From a virus, in the IMG/VR virus record IMGVR_UViG_3300009159_008629, positions 1 to 64,000 of that record: a stretch of DNA of 64,000 nt; one strand, 5' to 3'. The position numbers were made by a program, and so were the translations under genes. Position 1 is the stretch's first letter; the number at the start of each line of letters is the position of its first letter. Of this stretch, positions 1 to 7,100 are shown in pieces. The notes beneath the pieces were generated by a model. It was not told the origin of the DNA, did no database searches, and worked only from the letters and a program-made list of their open reading frames with translations.

Positions 1-453
1 CATGTTAAGATTTTCAATTATTTTGATTATATCTGTGTAATAATAATGGTTATCTCTCTTTACTTGTTCTTTTTTAATGTAATAGGAAAATGTTTGTTTG
101 TGATCTGTATTAAAAATAGATGGGAATGTCATGCTTTCAAAAAGAATATATTCTGGTACTGCAAAATAAAGACATCCACCTTTTTTGAGTATTCTTGACC
201 AATTATAAAGACTTATCTCTACATCTTCTAAGTGTTCTAGGCAATGTGACGAATAAACAAAATCATAAGTCTCATTTGCAATACTTTTCATTAGCATTGC
301 ATCGCCATTGTTTAAATCCCAACAATCCACACTACCTTCTTCTACTACTAGTTTGTCATTGCCACAACCAATGTCGATTCCTTTTCCTTTTAAATATAGA
401 TCAAAATGACCTTCTTTTTTTCTTGCTTCTTGACATTTAGATGTTTCTTTCAT
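1..453 (-). CDS. SAM-dependent methyltransferase, class I (3' end outside window)
   Basis: Reading the minus strand from the ATG at 453 gives 151 codons open to the window edge. The motif GIDIGCGN near residue 25 is the glycine-rich SAM-binding loop, and a type-11 methyltransferase block follows (SSHCLEHLED, then ILKKGGCLYFAVPE). The substrate cannot be told; in glycan clusters such enzymes often methylate sugars. The start overlaps the stop of the upstream glycosyltransferase as ATGA, so the two are probably translated together. The region is clearly AT-rich and uses AAA/ATT/TTA codons, unlike the rest of the window, which suggests recent acquisition. The C-terminus is cut by the window. Confidence 0.85.
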   Translation of the reverse strand, partial: MKETSKCQEARKKEGHFDLYLKGKGIDIGCGNDKLVVEEGSVDCWDLNNGDAMLMKSIANETYDFVYSSHCLEHLEDVEISLYNWSRILKKGGCLYFAVPEYILFESMTFPSIFNTDHKQTFSYYIKKEQVKRDNHYYYTDIIKIIENLNM

Positions 454-1331
454 AGTTTTATTTTCTCAAACACCATCTCTGGCGTTATACCTTTCATGCA
501 GGCGTGTTGTGGTTTTTCGTAGGTCTGATTCGGGGGGTTGTCACATAAACCCAAGGATACTCTGCTCATCTTGGGGTCTTCCTTGAAGCACGGCTGGCAG
601 CTCAGCCCCAATGATATGTTGTCGTTGTGCGGGTATCCGCTTGCGTCCGCTTGCGTTGAACCGAAAAGTATGACCCCTTTGGTTCTTCCTTTGTTTCTCC
701 ACCTTATGTTGGTGGTGTGGTTGAAAACCGAGTCCAATCCAAGATGAAGGTTAGCCCAAGCCTGCGCGGCTAGGTTGTCCTCGAACGGATCGCCGCAAAA
801 ACTACCGTCCGTGTTTTCGATCTGCGGGTCTCCCGGACCCCCTATCTGATACACTTCTACATTCGGGATCTTCTGTTTCATGAGATCTATGAGTTCTTGC
901 CAGCCCCACCAGTCCTTGTACGCGGACCATCCGGTCTTGTTCTGGAAGGTCACATATCTCGGATAGTCCTTGTTTTTTATCTTTTTGGGGAATCTGGGGA
1001 GATCGAGATTCAGATTGTCGAAGCTGAAATCCACCCCCATCTCCTTAGCGAAATACTCGACCAGGTGCTTCCCCATTTTCTTGTTTGGGTAGCCTTCGCC
1101 CAGCGGGTAGCCGATAAGGTTGATGTTCGCGTCGAAGTCCTTCGGGTCATGATCATCCAGACTTTTCATCTCGACTATGTCATTCTTGCTCGCGAAGTTC
1201 CTCAGCAAGTCTAGAAGCCTGGAGTTGCAGAAGTAGGTGACATCGTTTCCCGACCTCAATGGTGGCATCGAGTTGAATGTCATTATTATGTCGCCTATCG
1301 AACCGGGTCTGATTAAAGCTATTTTTGCCAT
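450..1331 (-). CDS. Glycosyltransferase family 9-like (heptosyltransferase type)
   Basis: The N-terminus MAKIALIRPGSIGDIIMTF carries the GSIGD phosphate-binding loop of GT9 heptosyltransferases, and the middle has a second Rossmann half with YQIGGPGD. The C-terminal segment with GLSCQPC and HACM near the end is typical of GT9-like proteins in surface-glycan clusters. The protein has 293 aa, slightly shorter than LPS heptosyltransferases (about 330-350). It probably transfers a sugar from a nucleotide donor to a surface or virion glycan; donor and acceptor are unknown. It is coupled by ATGA overlap to the methyltransferase downstream. Confidence 0.8.
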   Translation of the reverse strand: MAKIALIRPGSIGDIIMTFNSMPPLRSGNDVTYFCNSRLLDLLRNFASKNDIVEMKSLDDHDPKDFDANINLIGYPLGEGYPNKKMGKHLVEYFAKEMGVDFSFDNLNLDLPRFPKKIKNKDYPRYVTFQNKTGWSAYKDWWGWQELIDLMKQKIPNVEVYQIGGPGDPQIENTDGSFCGDPFEDNLAAQAWANLHLGLDSVFNHTTNIRWRNKGRTKGVILFGSTQADASGYPHNDNISLGLSCQPCFKEDPKMSRVSLGLCDNPPNQTYEKPQHACMKGITPEMVFEKIKL

Positions 1332-1370
1332 GTTGTAATATAGTGATTTTGGTCTTGTCTTTACCTTGTT

Positions 1371-1745
1371 TTAAAGATTTATCTGATTGTCGTCCGGTCC
1401 TATGAGGAGAGCCTTCTCGTACCACTCTTCCGGCAGAACGTTGTACTCCCCTTTGGATAGATCCATGGCTTCTTTCTTTGATATCGTCTGCGACGAGATA
1501 CCGCCTCGGTTTCCGTGGTAAGCCAAGTATTGGTCGCTGTTTGGTATCGGGGCGACGAATTTCGACCCCTGGTTCATGGTGGACCCGGAAACCTTGTCCC
1601 TGTACAGTTCCGGGTTTTTCTCGAAAAGCATATCCACCATCTTGACCGGTATCAAGCCGCCGTCCTTGTAGGGTACTTTTATGTTGATTTCATCGGGAAC
1701 CGTAAACCAAGCCATCTCGTTTCTTAGCCATTTTTTGAATTCCAT
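1371..1745 (-). CDS. Small protein with capsid-targeting-like N-terminus
   Basis: This 124-aa protein has no family I recognise. Its N-terminus MEFKKWLRNE fits the short M-x-F-x-x-W-L pattern shared by several proteins in this window and resembles T4 capsid-targeting peptides, although the exact L-x-E cleavage triplet is not present. The rest is soluble, with no membrane segment. No Shine-Dalgarno site precedes the ATG; instead TATATAAT lies 3 bases upstream, so the message may be leaderless. It is transcribed divergently from the 1852 gene. Confidence 0.7.
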   Translation of the reverse strand: MEFKKWLRNEMAWFTVPDEINIKVPYKDGGLIPVKMVDMLFEKNPELYRDKVSGSTMNQGSKFVAPIPNSDQYLAYHGNRGGISSQTISKKEAMDLSKGEYNVLPEEWYEKALLIGPDDNQINL

Positions 1746-1748
1746 GAA

Positions 1749-1756
1749 TTATATAT
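1749..1756 (-). promoter_or_regulatory. Candidate late promoter, TATATAAT
   Basis: On the minus strand TATATAAT sits 3 bases before the ATG of the 1371-1745 gene. It resembles the T4 late element TATAAATA. The same motif is found 2 bases before the 55309 gene. This is an inference from recurrence in the window. Confidence 0.35.
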
Positions 1757-1832
1757 TTGCCGAAACTGAATTTTTCGGATGAATTTTTCCCGCTTGCTTG
1801 TATCGCTTCTGTTTTTTCGATGTCGTGCTGGT

Positions 1833-1840
1833 TATATATT
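1833..1840 (+). promoter_or_regulatory. Candidate late promoter, TATATATT
   Basis: TATATATT lies 11 bases upstream of the ATG at 1852, followed by an AGAGGT ribosome site. It is one of several TATATA elements found in front of presumed virion genes here. Confidence 0.35.
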
Positions 1841-1851
1841 TAGAGGTAAAA

Positions 1852-2229
1852 ATGCCATTAGTCCAATGGATCATGCAGAACCTGAACAAAATAGTCCTCA
1901 AACAAGAGGGTTCGGGCAAGGTCGTGCTTTATGGCGACGAGACAACTACATCCCAAACGGATTTTTACAGCAATTCAAAATTGGTCAAGTTCAGCATAGG
2001 GGCGAAGGGATACGATGTTTCCGGCAGGGTTTGGGTCATAACCGGGATAAGCGTAAACTCCGACAGCGAGACGGTTTACAAGGCTAAAAAAGGCAACCTG
2101 ACGAAGTTCTTCAATGATTCGGAGATATTCGTCAACCAAAAGAAGAAAGCTTTCGTTTTCCCGAATTTGGACGCCATTCCCCTTGAGAACCTACCGATAT
2201 ACCAGCCAAAACGAATAACCAGGAACTGA
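1852..2229 (+). CDS. Hypothetical protein, possibly virion-associated
   Basis: The chosen start, MPLVQWIMQN, follows AGAGGTAAAA with good spacing; an upstream in-frame ATG at 1798 has no ribosome site. The 125-aa product is beta-rich in appearance (KVVLYGDETTTS, RVWVITGISVNSDSETVY) and lacks signal or membrane segments. No family is recognised. It is followed after 2 bases by the 2232 gene, so the two form a pair. Confidence 0.75.
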   Translation: MPLVQWIMQNLNKIVLKQEGSGKVVLYGDETTTSQTDFYSNSKLVKFSIGAKGYDVSGRVWVITGISVNSDSETVYKAKKGNLTKFFNDSEIFVNQKKKAFVFPNLDAIPLENLPIYQPKRITRN

Positions 2230-2231
2230 AC

Positions 2232-2633
2232 ATGTACAGCTACATCCCAGAAGGGAAAATATTCGTTCGCGGTCAGGCAAGGTCGGTTAGCGACCGTTAT
2301 TCCTGTGTTCCGGAAGGTGGCTTGGAGTCATTCGGCTGCTCCAGGGTCGAGAGGAGAATATCAGTCTCTTACAGGTGGGGAGAAAGATCGATCGTCTATC
2401 TGAAATACAAAGCCATGAGGGGATGCATCGAAAAGGTCGCGATAAAGAGGGTGGTCATGAACAATAAGTATGGGGGTTACATACCGGTATACTGCGACAC
2501 CCTGAACTCCATATACAACGAAAACGAACTGATTACCGAAACCGAAGCCAGGCAATTGGTTCAGGCGTACATAGACAGAAAGAGGTCTGAGATCGCCCAA
2601 GCTGAGAGAAATTGCGAAGCCAACTCTATTTGA
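2232..2633 (+). CDS. Hypothetical protein, 133 aa
   Basis: The ORF starts at an ATG preceded by AGGAACTGAAC and ends 8 bases inside the convergent helicase gene. The protein has several cysteines (residues about 24, 36, 66, 90) and a C-terminal helix ending in RKRSEIAQAERNCEANSI. No family is recognised. It is probably co-transcribed with the 1852 gene. Confidence 0.7.
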   Translation: MYSYIPEGKIFVRGQARSVSDRYSCVPEGGLESFGCSRVERRISVSYRWGERSIVYLKYKAMRGCIEKVAIKRVVMNNKYGGYIPVYCDTLNSIYNENELITETEARQLVQAYIDRKRSEIAQAERNCEANSI

Positions 2634-4350
2634 TTTTTCCGCGCATGAGCTTTACGACTTGCATCGCGTCGTCGACCGCGCAGTGGATTCCCGATAGTTC
2701 CGAAGTGTAGTTCGACCTCTCCGTGCAAACTTTGAGGTCGGGAAGGCAATAGTCGCCATTCCTGAAGTAGAGTATCGCCGGGTCCAAGAACCTTTTCCTG
2801 AATATTATGTTGTTCCAGTTCTCTTTCGGTATCTTCGCCACCATGAACTGGTAGTCGAAAACCCCAAAGTTCTTCCCGGCGACATTGAGGACTATCTGCC
2901 CGTACTTGTTCGGCTCGACGCCGTTGTCCTGGAGGAAGTTCCCGAAGGAATACATCAGATCCTCTATGAACATGCATTCGTCAGGCTGTTCCGAGAGCTT
3001 CTTGAATATCCTGTGGTGCATGGACGCTGCTCTTGGCTCGCACGCCAGCGGTCCGTTCTTCTTGATGAACTTGTGGAATACGGGTAGTTTGTCGAACGGG
3101 GTTTCCGATTCCGTCCTGTCTATGACGGCTGCGAACTCGATTATGTCGTGGACCAGGGGGTCGGTCCCTGTTGTCTCTATGTCTATTGAAACGTACTGCA
3201 TTGCATCGCTTTCTGTTTGGTCGCTTCCTTGGGAACATGATCGTATCATGATTGCGGGAAAATTTAAAGGTAACTTGGAACAAAACTTGAGACTGCCCCA
3301 GACCACGCTTCCCTTAGCCCTGCTGGCTGCGGTGTAGTTCCATTTGTTGTTGTCCCACTCCGAACATCTCTGCTCGTACACTATGACCGAATCGAATTCG
3401 TCTCCCTGCGACTTATGGCAGGTTATGCAGTACGCGTAGTCGAAAGGGTGCGCGTCCTGGCTGAAATCGAATTCGTTTTTTTCCTTGCCCCATTGCTTGT
3501 CGTCGAACATGATGTTGTAGTAGTGGATGCCGCGCGAGACGAAGTCGAACCTCTTGCCGCACTTATTCACTTTTGTCACCACCCCCTGCATACCGTTGAA
3601 CAGACCGGCGTCCTTCTTGTTACGGAGGCAAATCACCTTTTCGTCCACGGAAACATAGGTGCATTCGATGTTCTTGAAGGCTCTGACCCGCTCGTTGACC
3701 CTCGTCCTCGTCTTGTTGAAGGCGCATATGACCTGGCTGACCTGGGCAAGGTGCTTGTCCTTGATCGCCGATTCCTTTACGACCTGGACTTTATCGCTTC
3801 CCTTGAAAGCCGTGGCTGGAAGACCCTTGCGCAGATGTTCCGCGAAATGGGCTATCTCCCCGGCGTTGCGGTGCACGGTCTCAAGCCTGTAGTCCGGATC
3901 GCCCATCAGGTTGAACTTGCCGCCTATCGGCTCGAGCTGACCATGGTCGCCGACATACAGTATTGGAACCCCGAAACTTAAAAGGTCGCGGTGTATGTCA
4001 TCTCCGACCATCGAAGCCTCGTCCACGATGAATCCATCGAGGTCGGGAATGTCTATCTTGGATTTCGTAACCCAGGAAACCTTGTTCGTCTCCTGGTCGG
4101 TGATTGGCTGGTATATCGTGCTGTGTATCGTGGACGCGGATATGCCCTTGCTCCTCAGCACGTTCGTGGCTTTGCCTGTGTAGGCGCACACGAGGAATTT
4201 CTTGCCCTTGCGCTTCAGAGCCTCGTGGATCGTCGACACGCACGTCGTTTTCCCGGTGCCAGCGTATCCGCCCATTGTTATGTGGCTGGAGTCGCCGATC
4301 CGCTTGAGTATCGACCGTATGGTGTCTTTCTGGTTTTCTGTTAATTGCAT
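2626..4350 (-). CDS. Dda/RecD-type SF1B helicase fused to DnaQ-like 3'-5' exonuclease
   Basis: One uninterrupted 574-aa frame holds two enzymes. Residues 1-370 are a superfamily 1B helicase: Walker A GGYAGTGKT at 27-35, Walker B VDEAS at 109-113, motif III GDHGQLEP at 134-141, then CHKSQGDEFDSV at 311-322 and YTAASRAKG at 339-347, which match T4 Dda and RecD-like enzymes. From residue 384 a DnaQ/DEDD exonuclease begins: DIETTG (Exo I) at 390-395, NFGVFDYQF (Exo II) near 494-502 and HCAVDDA (Exo III) near 558. Helicase and proofreading-type nuclease on one chain would couple unwinding to degradation of the 3' strand. An internal Met384 could also give the nuclease alone. The start follows GAGAG. 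Confidence 0.9.
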   Translation of the reverse strand: MQLTENQKDTIRSILKRIGDSSHITMGGYAGTGKTTCVSTIHEALKRKGKKFLVCAYTGKATNVLRSKGISASTIHSTIYQPITDQETNKVSWVTKSKIDIPDLDGFIVDEASMVGDDIHRDLLSFGVPILYVGDHGQLEPIGGKFNLMGDPDYRLETVHRNAGEIAHFAEHLRKGLPATAFKGSDKVQVVKESAIKDKHLAQVSQVICAFNKTRTRVNERVRAFKNIECTYVSVDEKVICLRNKKDAGLFNGMQGVVTKVNKCGKRFDFVSRGIHYYNIMFDDKQWGKEKNEFDFSQDAHPFDYAYCITCHKSQGDEFDSVIVYEQRCSEWDNNKWNYTAASRAKGSVVWGSLKFCSKLPLNFPAIMIRSCSQGSDQTESDAMQYVSIDIETTGTDPLVHDIIEFAAVIDRTESETPFDKLPVFHKFIKKNGPLACEPRAASMHHRIFKKLSEQPDECMFIEDLMYSFGNFLQDNGVEPNKYGQIVLNVAGKNFGVFDYQFMVAKIPKENWNNIIFRKRFLDPAILYFRNGDYCLPDLKVCTERSNYTSELSGIHCAVDDAMQVVKLMRGKIK

Positions 4351-4357
4351 TTTTCTC

Positions 4358-4573
4358 TCAATGGACTACGCTTGATATGACTAGTGCGATCGCCAGAAGC
4401 AGCGCCGCCACCACTATCCCTACCGAAACGTTGCCGCTCGAAAGTTCTTTTGATATGTCCAGTTTCGGAGTGAGGAGATCGAACGCGAAATATCCCGTTA
4501 TGAACAGGATTATCCCTATCAGCCCAAACATCAACGACCCGATTGCTCCGACGACAAAATTCTCTGGAACCAT
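4358..4573 (-). CDS. DUF350 (UPF0719/YjfL-type) small membrane protein
   Basis: This 71-aa protein has two transmembrane stretches (about residues 9-30 and 50-69) around the block FDLLTPKLDISKEL followed by GNVSVGIVVAALLLAIAL. That order is characteristic of DUF350 inner-membrane proteins. The role of the family is not established; some members sit with phage-shock genes. The start is well supported by AAGGAG before ACCATGG. It is followed directly by the helicase-exonuclease and preceded by two small soluble proteins, in what looks like one early operon. Confidence 0.85.
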   Translation of the reverse strand: MVPENFVVGAIGSLMFGLIGIILFITGYFAFDLLTPKLDISKELSSGNVSVGIVVAALLLAIALVISSVVH

Positions 4574-4595
4574 GGTTTTCTCCTTTTTGGTGTTT

Positions 4596-4946
4596 CTACG
4601 CGTATTTCATGCCAGGCTTTTCATTGAATTCGATTATTTCAAAACCCAGAACCTGATCCGGGTTGTCCCTGAAGATCCTCGGGAACCCAAGGACTTCTAT
4701 CTTCCATCTTTTGGAGTTGATGAAGGATATCTGATCATCGTTGAGAAGCACCGCCCCGTGAACCCAAGTCTTCGGTATGTTCCTTTTGGCGAAACGCTTC
4801 GCGGTATCAGCCTCGTCGAAGCACAGCACCGTCACGGATCCGTCCCTGTCCTTGTGTACCGCTATGGGAATCCAAAGGTGCTCGCGGCAGTCATTCTTCA
4901 GGTCGTCCAGTTTTATTTCGCCGTCACTGAATATTACCGCGAACAT
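4596..4946 (-). CDS. Hypothetical protein, 116 aa
   Basis: A soluble protein with no family that I recognise. The ATG follows the stop codon of the upstream gene directly (TAGATG) with AAGGT upstream as a ribosome site, so translation is coupled. The sequence has an alternating strand/helix pattern and ends with FNEKPGMKYA. It is the second gene of the presumed operon driven from about 5240. Confidence 0.75.
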   Translation of the reverse strand: MFAVIFSDGEIKLDDLKNDCREHLWIPIAVHKDRDGSVTVLCFDEADTAKRFAKRNIPKTWVHGAVLLNDDQISFINSKRWKIEVLGFPRIFRDNPDQVLGFEIIEFNEKPGMKYA

Positions 4947-5222
4947 CTAGTGACCTTGCTTTCCTATGGTGGATTTTTCGTCGAAGTGTTTGCATCCTTG
5001 GTGTTCAAAGGTCAGCAGTCCAGACCTTTCGCTCTTTTCGTTCGCGCACACGCCCCAGTCCATTCCTATCTCCCCTCCCAAAGGCAGATAGAAGCAGCAG
5101 CCGGAAGAGCAGTCTCTCCACTCCGACTTGTCTGTTTCCCCGAACGGCTCGAAATCGCTTGGGTCGCGCCTGACGATCTCAAGCAAATGGGAATGAATGA
5201 AGTTGGTGTCGTGGTCTTTCAT
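4947..5222 (-). CDS. Cysteine-rich hypothetical protein, 91 aa
   Basis: The block CSSGCCFYLPLGGEIGMDWG, then VCANEKSERSGLLTFEHQGC, gives several conserved-looking cysteines and may bind metal. I recall similar small bacterial proteins of unknown function with the DWGVC and LLTFEHQGC signatures, but cannot name the family. No ribosome site precedes the ATG; the candidate -10 element ends 10 bases upstream, so the message would have almost no leader. Confidence 0.75.
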   Translation of the reverse strand: MKDHDTNFIHSHLLEIVRRDPSDFEPFGETDKSEWRDCSSGCCFYLPLGGEIGMDWGVCANEKSERSGLLTFEHQGCKHFDEKSTIGKQGH

Positions 5223-5231
5223 GGTTCGAGC

Positions 5232-5260
5232 ATCATAGTGACATGTTATTTTTAAATCAA
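5232..5260 (-). promoter_or_regulatory. Sigma70-like promoter with TGTCAC half-site
   Basis: On the minus strand TTGATT (5255-5260), a 17-base spacer and TATGAT (5232-5237) lie just upstream of the 5222 start. TGTCAC directly abuts the -10 element (5238-5243) and matches one arm of the palindrome at 6381-6397. This suggests host-polymerase transcription early in infection and shared control. Confidence 0.55.
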
Positions 5261-5310
5261 CTGCAAAATCGGATAATGGATTTTAACTGATTTCGCAGTT
5301 GGAATTCAGC

Positions 5311-6360
5311 CTACTCTTCGTAATTGACGATCCCGTTGCTGATGAAATCCTTGCGTATCTCGGCGCCTTGGTAGATGCCGCGATGCGATATGCATGATGG
5401 TTCGAACGGATGGAAGCTGAATATTCCGTCGCTTCCCCTCACCCGACCATACCAATCCCGCCTAAAGTCGAATTCGTTGGCGTGCTTCAGAACCGATTCG
5501 TGGCAGCGAACGCATGACTTGCTGTTCAGCGCTATGGTTGCCGCGGAATAGTTCTTTGGCACTATGTGGAAGTCGGCGTCGGTTGTCGGGGCGAAAGACT
5601 CCTTGTGCCATTCCTCGCCAATAACATTGACGAAATCCAAGGAGAGAGCCTTCTTGACCAACGACTCCGGTATCGACTTCAGGTTCGTCGCCACAGCCTC
5701 GCCCTTGAAGATAAGGTGGGATTGGGATATCTCCTTTTCCTCGTGCTCGAGGGAGACCCCGTTCTGCGAGCAGAATTGGGAGAACTCCCTCAGATTGCCG
5801 AAAGGCTTGTATATGGCGACCTTCCAGTCGCCGTTAGGTCCTTTCCTTCTGGTCCTGACCTCGAATGTGTAGCTGGTTTCCTTGTGGTATATCTGCAAGA
5901 CCTCTCCGACCACCGTGTCCGTCGGGAAAGTCCAGACGAAGGATTTAATCCTGTCGCCCTCAAGGTATTTCCTCTTCACCTCTATCCTCTTGTCCTTCGG
6001 CAAAAGCAAGAACTTGAAGGAGTTGATGTTTTTCCCTGCAACCATCTCGGTGCCGGCTGGCGAACCCCAGGGGAATTCGACGTTTGGATTGCCGAACCTC
6101 TCGCGAGGCTTGTCTGCCGAAATGTTGTACGACGGGCTGTGTATCCCAGGAAGAGCCCCGACCCAGTCCTGGTACGCCTGCGGAATCTCCTTTTCCGTGT
6201 ATATTATCAACCTCTTGTTGTTCCTTATGGAGTTAAGGACAAGATCCTTGCTGTTCGGTATGTGCGACGCGAGTATGTCGTGCCTTTCCTCCGAAATCAT
6301 CCTGTATGGGTCTTGGCTGACAGCCATGAAAGAGATCAAACCCAAAATGAACGCATGCAT
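5311..6360 (-). CDS. Secreted protein with CxxCH heme-binding motif
   Basis: The start at 6360 is chosen because AAGGAGGTG lies just upstream, and it produces a clean signal peptide, MHAFILGLISFMAVSQ. The 349-aa product has one CVRCH heme c attachment motif at about 283-287, followed by RRDWYGRVRGSDGIFSFHPF. Other parts have no family that I recognise. Covalent heme attachment would need host periplasmic maturation, so the protein presumably works in the host envelope. The second histidine or methionine ligand is not obvious; HPF and HRG near 320-335 are candidates. The pattern reminds me of cytochrome-like domains in planctomycete genomes, from memory only. It is a single-gene unit with its own promoter and an operator-like palindrome. 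Confidence 0.8.
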   Translation of the reverse strand: MHAFILGLISFMAVSQDPYRMISEERHDILASHIPNSKDLVLNSIRNNKRLIIYTEKEIPQAYQDWVGALPGIHSPSYNISADKPRERFGNPNVEFPWGSPAGTEMVAGKNINSFKFLLLPKDKRIEVKRKYLEGDRIKSFVWTFPTDTVVGEVLQIYHKETSYTFEVRTRRKGPNGDWKVAIYKPFGNLREFSQFCSQNGVSLEHEEKEISQSHLIFKGEAVATNLKSIPESLVKKALSLDFVNVIGEEWHKESFAPTTDADFHIVPKNYSAATIALNSKSCVRCHESVLKHANEFDFRRDWYGRVRGSDGIFSFHPFEPSCISHRGIYQGAEIRKDFISNGIVNYEE

Positions 6361-6380
6361 GATGCACCTCCTTGTTTCCA

Positions 6381-6397
6381 TGTCACGATATGTGACA
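6381..6397. promoter_or_regulatory. Perfect palindrome TGTCAC-GATAT-GTGACA, operator-like
   Basis: Six-base arms around five bases, 21 bases upstream of the ATG at 6360 and just downstream of the predicted transcription start. It could bind a dimeric repressor or form an mRNA hairpin; it does not cover the ribosome site. Confidence 0.55.
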
Positions 6398-6408
6398 ATC
6401 GAAGGCGT

Positions 6409-6436
6409 AGTATAACAATGAGGATATAATAAACAA
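6409..6436 (-). promoter_or_regulatory. Sigma70-like promoter for the CxxCH protein gene
   Basis: Minus strand: TTGTTT (6431-6436), 16-base spacer, TATACT (6409-6414). The predicted start falls near 6402, immediately before the palindrome at 6381-6397. Confidence 0.55.
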
Positions 6437-6478
6437 TACGAAAATATTGTTTATTTCAACTTGGGTAATATAAGAAGT

Positions 6479-6736
6479 TTAGGATGTCTTTTTTTCCATC
6501 CATTCTTTGAACGCCAGCTTCTGAAACGTGTTGAGCTGCCTTTCTGGATTAAGCAGTATTTTGTCGATTTCTCGCTCGCCATCGGCGCTGGTGATCCTTT
6601 TCCAGGCTTTGTCTCTGGTGCTTCTTGAGTATTTCGCAAAGGATTTCTTCAGGTTGGAGGCTATGTCGAGGATAGCCTTCTGGAGGTTGGTGTCAACCTT
6701 CTTCGATTCCGGCTTCTTCGCCTGCTCTTTAGCCAT
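6479..6736 (-). CDS. Hypothetical basic protein, 85 aa
   Basis: A lysine-rich, mostly helical protein (MAKEQAKKPESKKVD start, KKSFAKYSRSTRDKAWKRI in the middle). No family is recognised. Its ATG lies inside the last codons of the upstream 6729-6998 gene (8-base overlap), which supports both reading frames. Confidence 0.65.
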   Translation of the reverse strand: MAKEQAKKPESKKVDTNLQKAILDIASNLKKSFAKYSRSTRDKAWKRITSADGEREIDKILLNPERQLNTFQKLAFKEWMEKKTS

Positions 6737-6998
6737 TTTTGCCCCTTTGTCCGGATTCTCGACTAGCGAGGAATTCGGCGAACGATTCCGATTTCATTTT
6801 GCGTTTTTTTATGTTGTTGGGTTTTTCGCCTTTCCTTATAGCTTTGTTTTCCTTCGGCGTATTCTGGTCGCTGCAAGCTCCCTGCGGTATGAAGTCGGCG
6901 TGCGGTCCGCAGCCGCCGATGTATGGACCGAAGCTAGCCATCTCCATTTGGTCAATTCTTGTCGGATTCGGAGTTGTTTTCGCGGCATTTCTGTTCAT
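6729..6998 (-). CDS. Small Cys/Pro protein ending in a capsid-targeting-like peptide
   Basis: The 89-aa minus-strand frame is preferred over the overlapping hydrophobic plus-strand frame because it ends 8 bases inside the next gene. A TATATACA element sits just before its ATG, with no ribosome site. It has a GGCGPHADFIPQGACSD segment, then a basic stretch, and near the C-terminus MKSESFAEFLASRES, which looks like the N-terminal targeting peptides of other proteins here, but at the wrong end. Function unknown. Confidence 0.5.
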   Translation of the reverse strand: MNRNAAKTTPNPTRIDQMEMASFGPYIGGCGPHADFIPQGACSDQNTPKENKAIRKGEKPNNIKKRKMKSESFAEFLASRESGQRGKNG

Positions 6999-7059
6999 GA
7001 TGTATATATGTTTTTGCCTTGGTTTTATTTCTGTGGTCCAAAACAAACCATTGGATCGA

Positions 7060-7070
7060 TATATATATTA
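7060..7070 (+). promoter_or_regulatory. Candidate late promoter, TATATATATTA
   Basis: It lies 30 bases before the ATG of the repeat protein gene at 7101, upstream of a CTAGGAAT ribosome site. Confidence 0.35.
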
Positions 7071-7100
7071 GTTCATTGGCGCAACTAGGAATCCGTTCAC

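Noticed and set aside
195-440. 81-aa plus-strand frame near the left edge
   Set aside because: It lies opposite the partial methyltransferase, which has clear SAM-binding motifs.
3415-3981. 188-aa plus-strand open frame inside the helicase gene
   Set aside because: It lies opposite the helicase motifs, has no ribosome site, and shows the Val/Leu-rich composition of an antisense shadow.
6739-7071. Hydrophobic 110-aa plus-strand frame with several membrane-like stretches
   Set aside because: No ribosome site, and the minus-strand frame 6729-6998 is tied to the next gene by an 8-base overlap; the hydrophobic pattern is the usual reverse reading of a polar gene.
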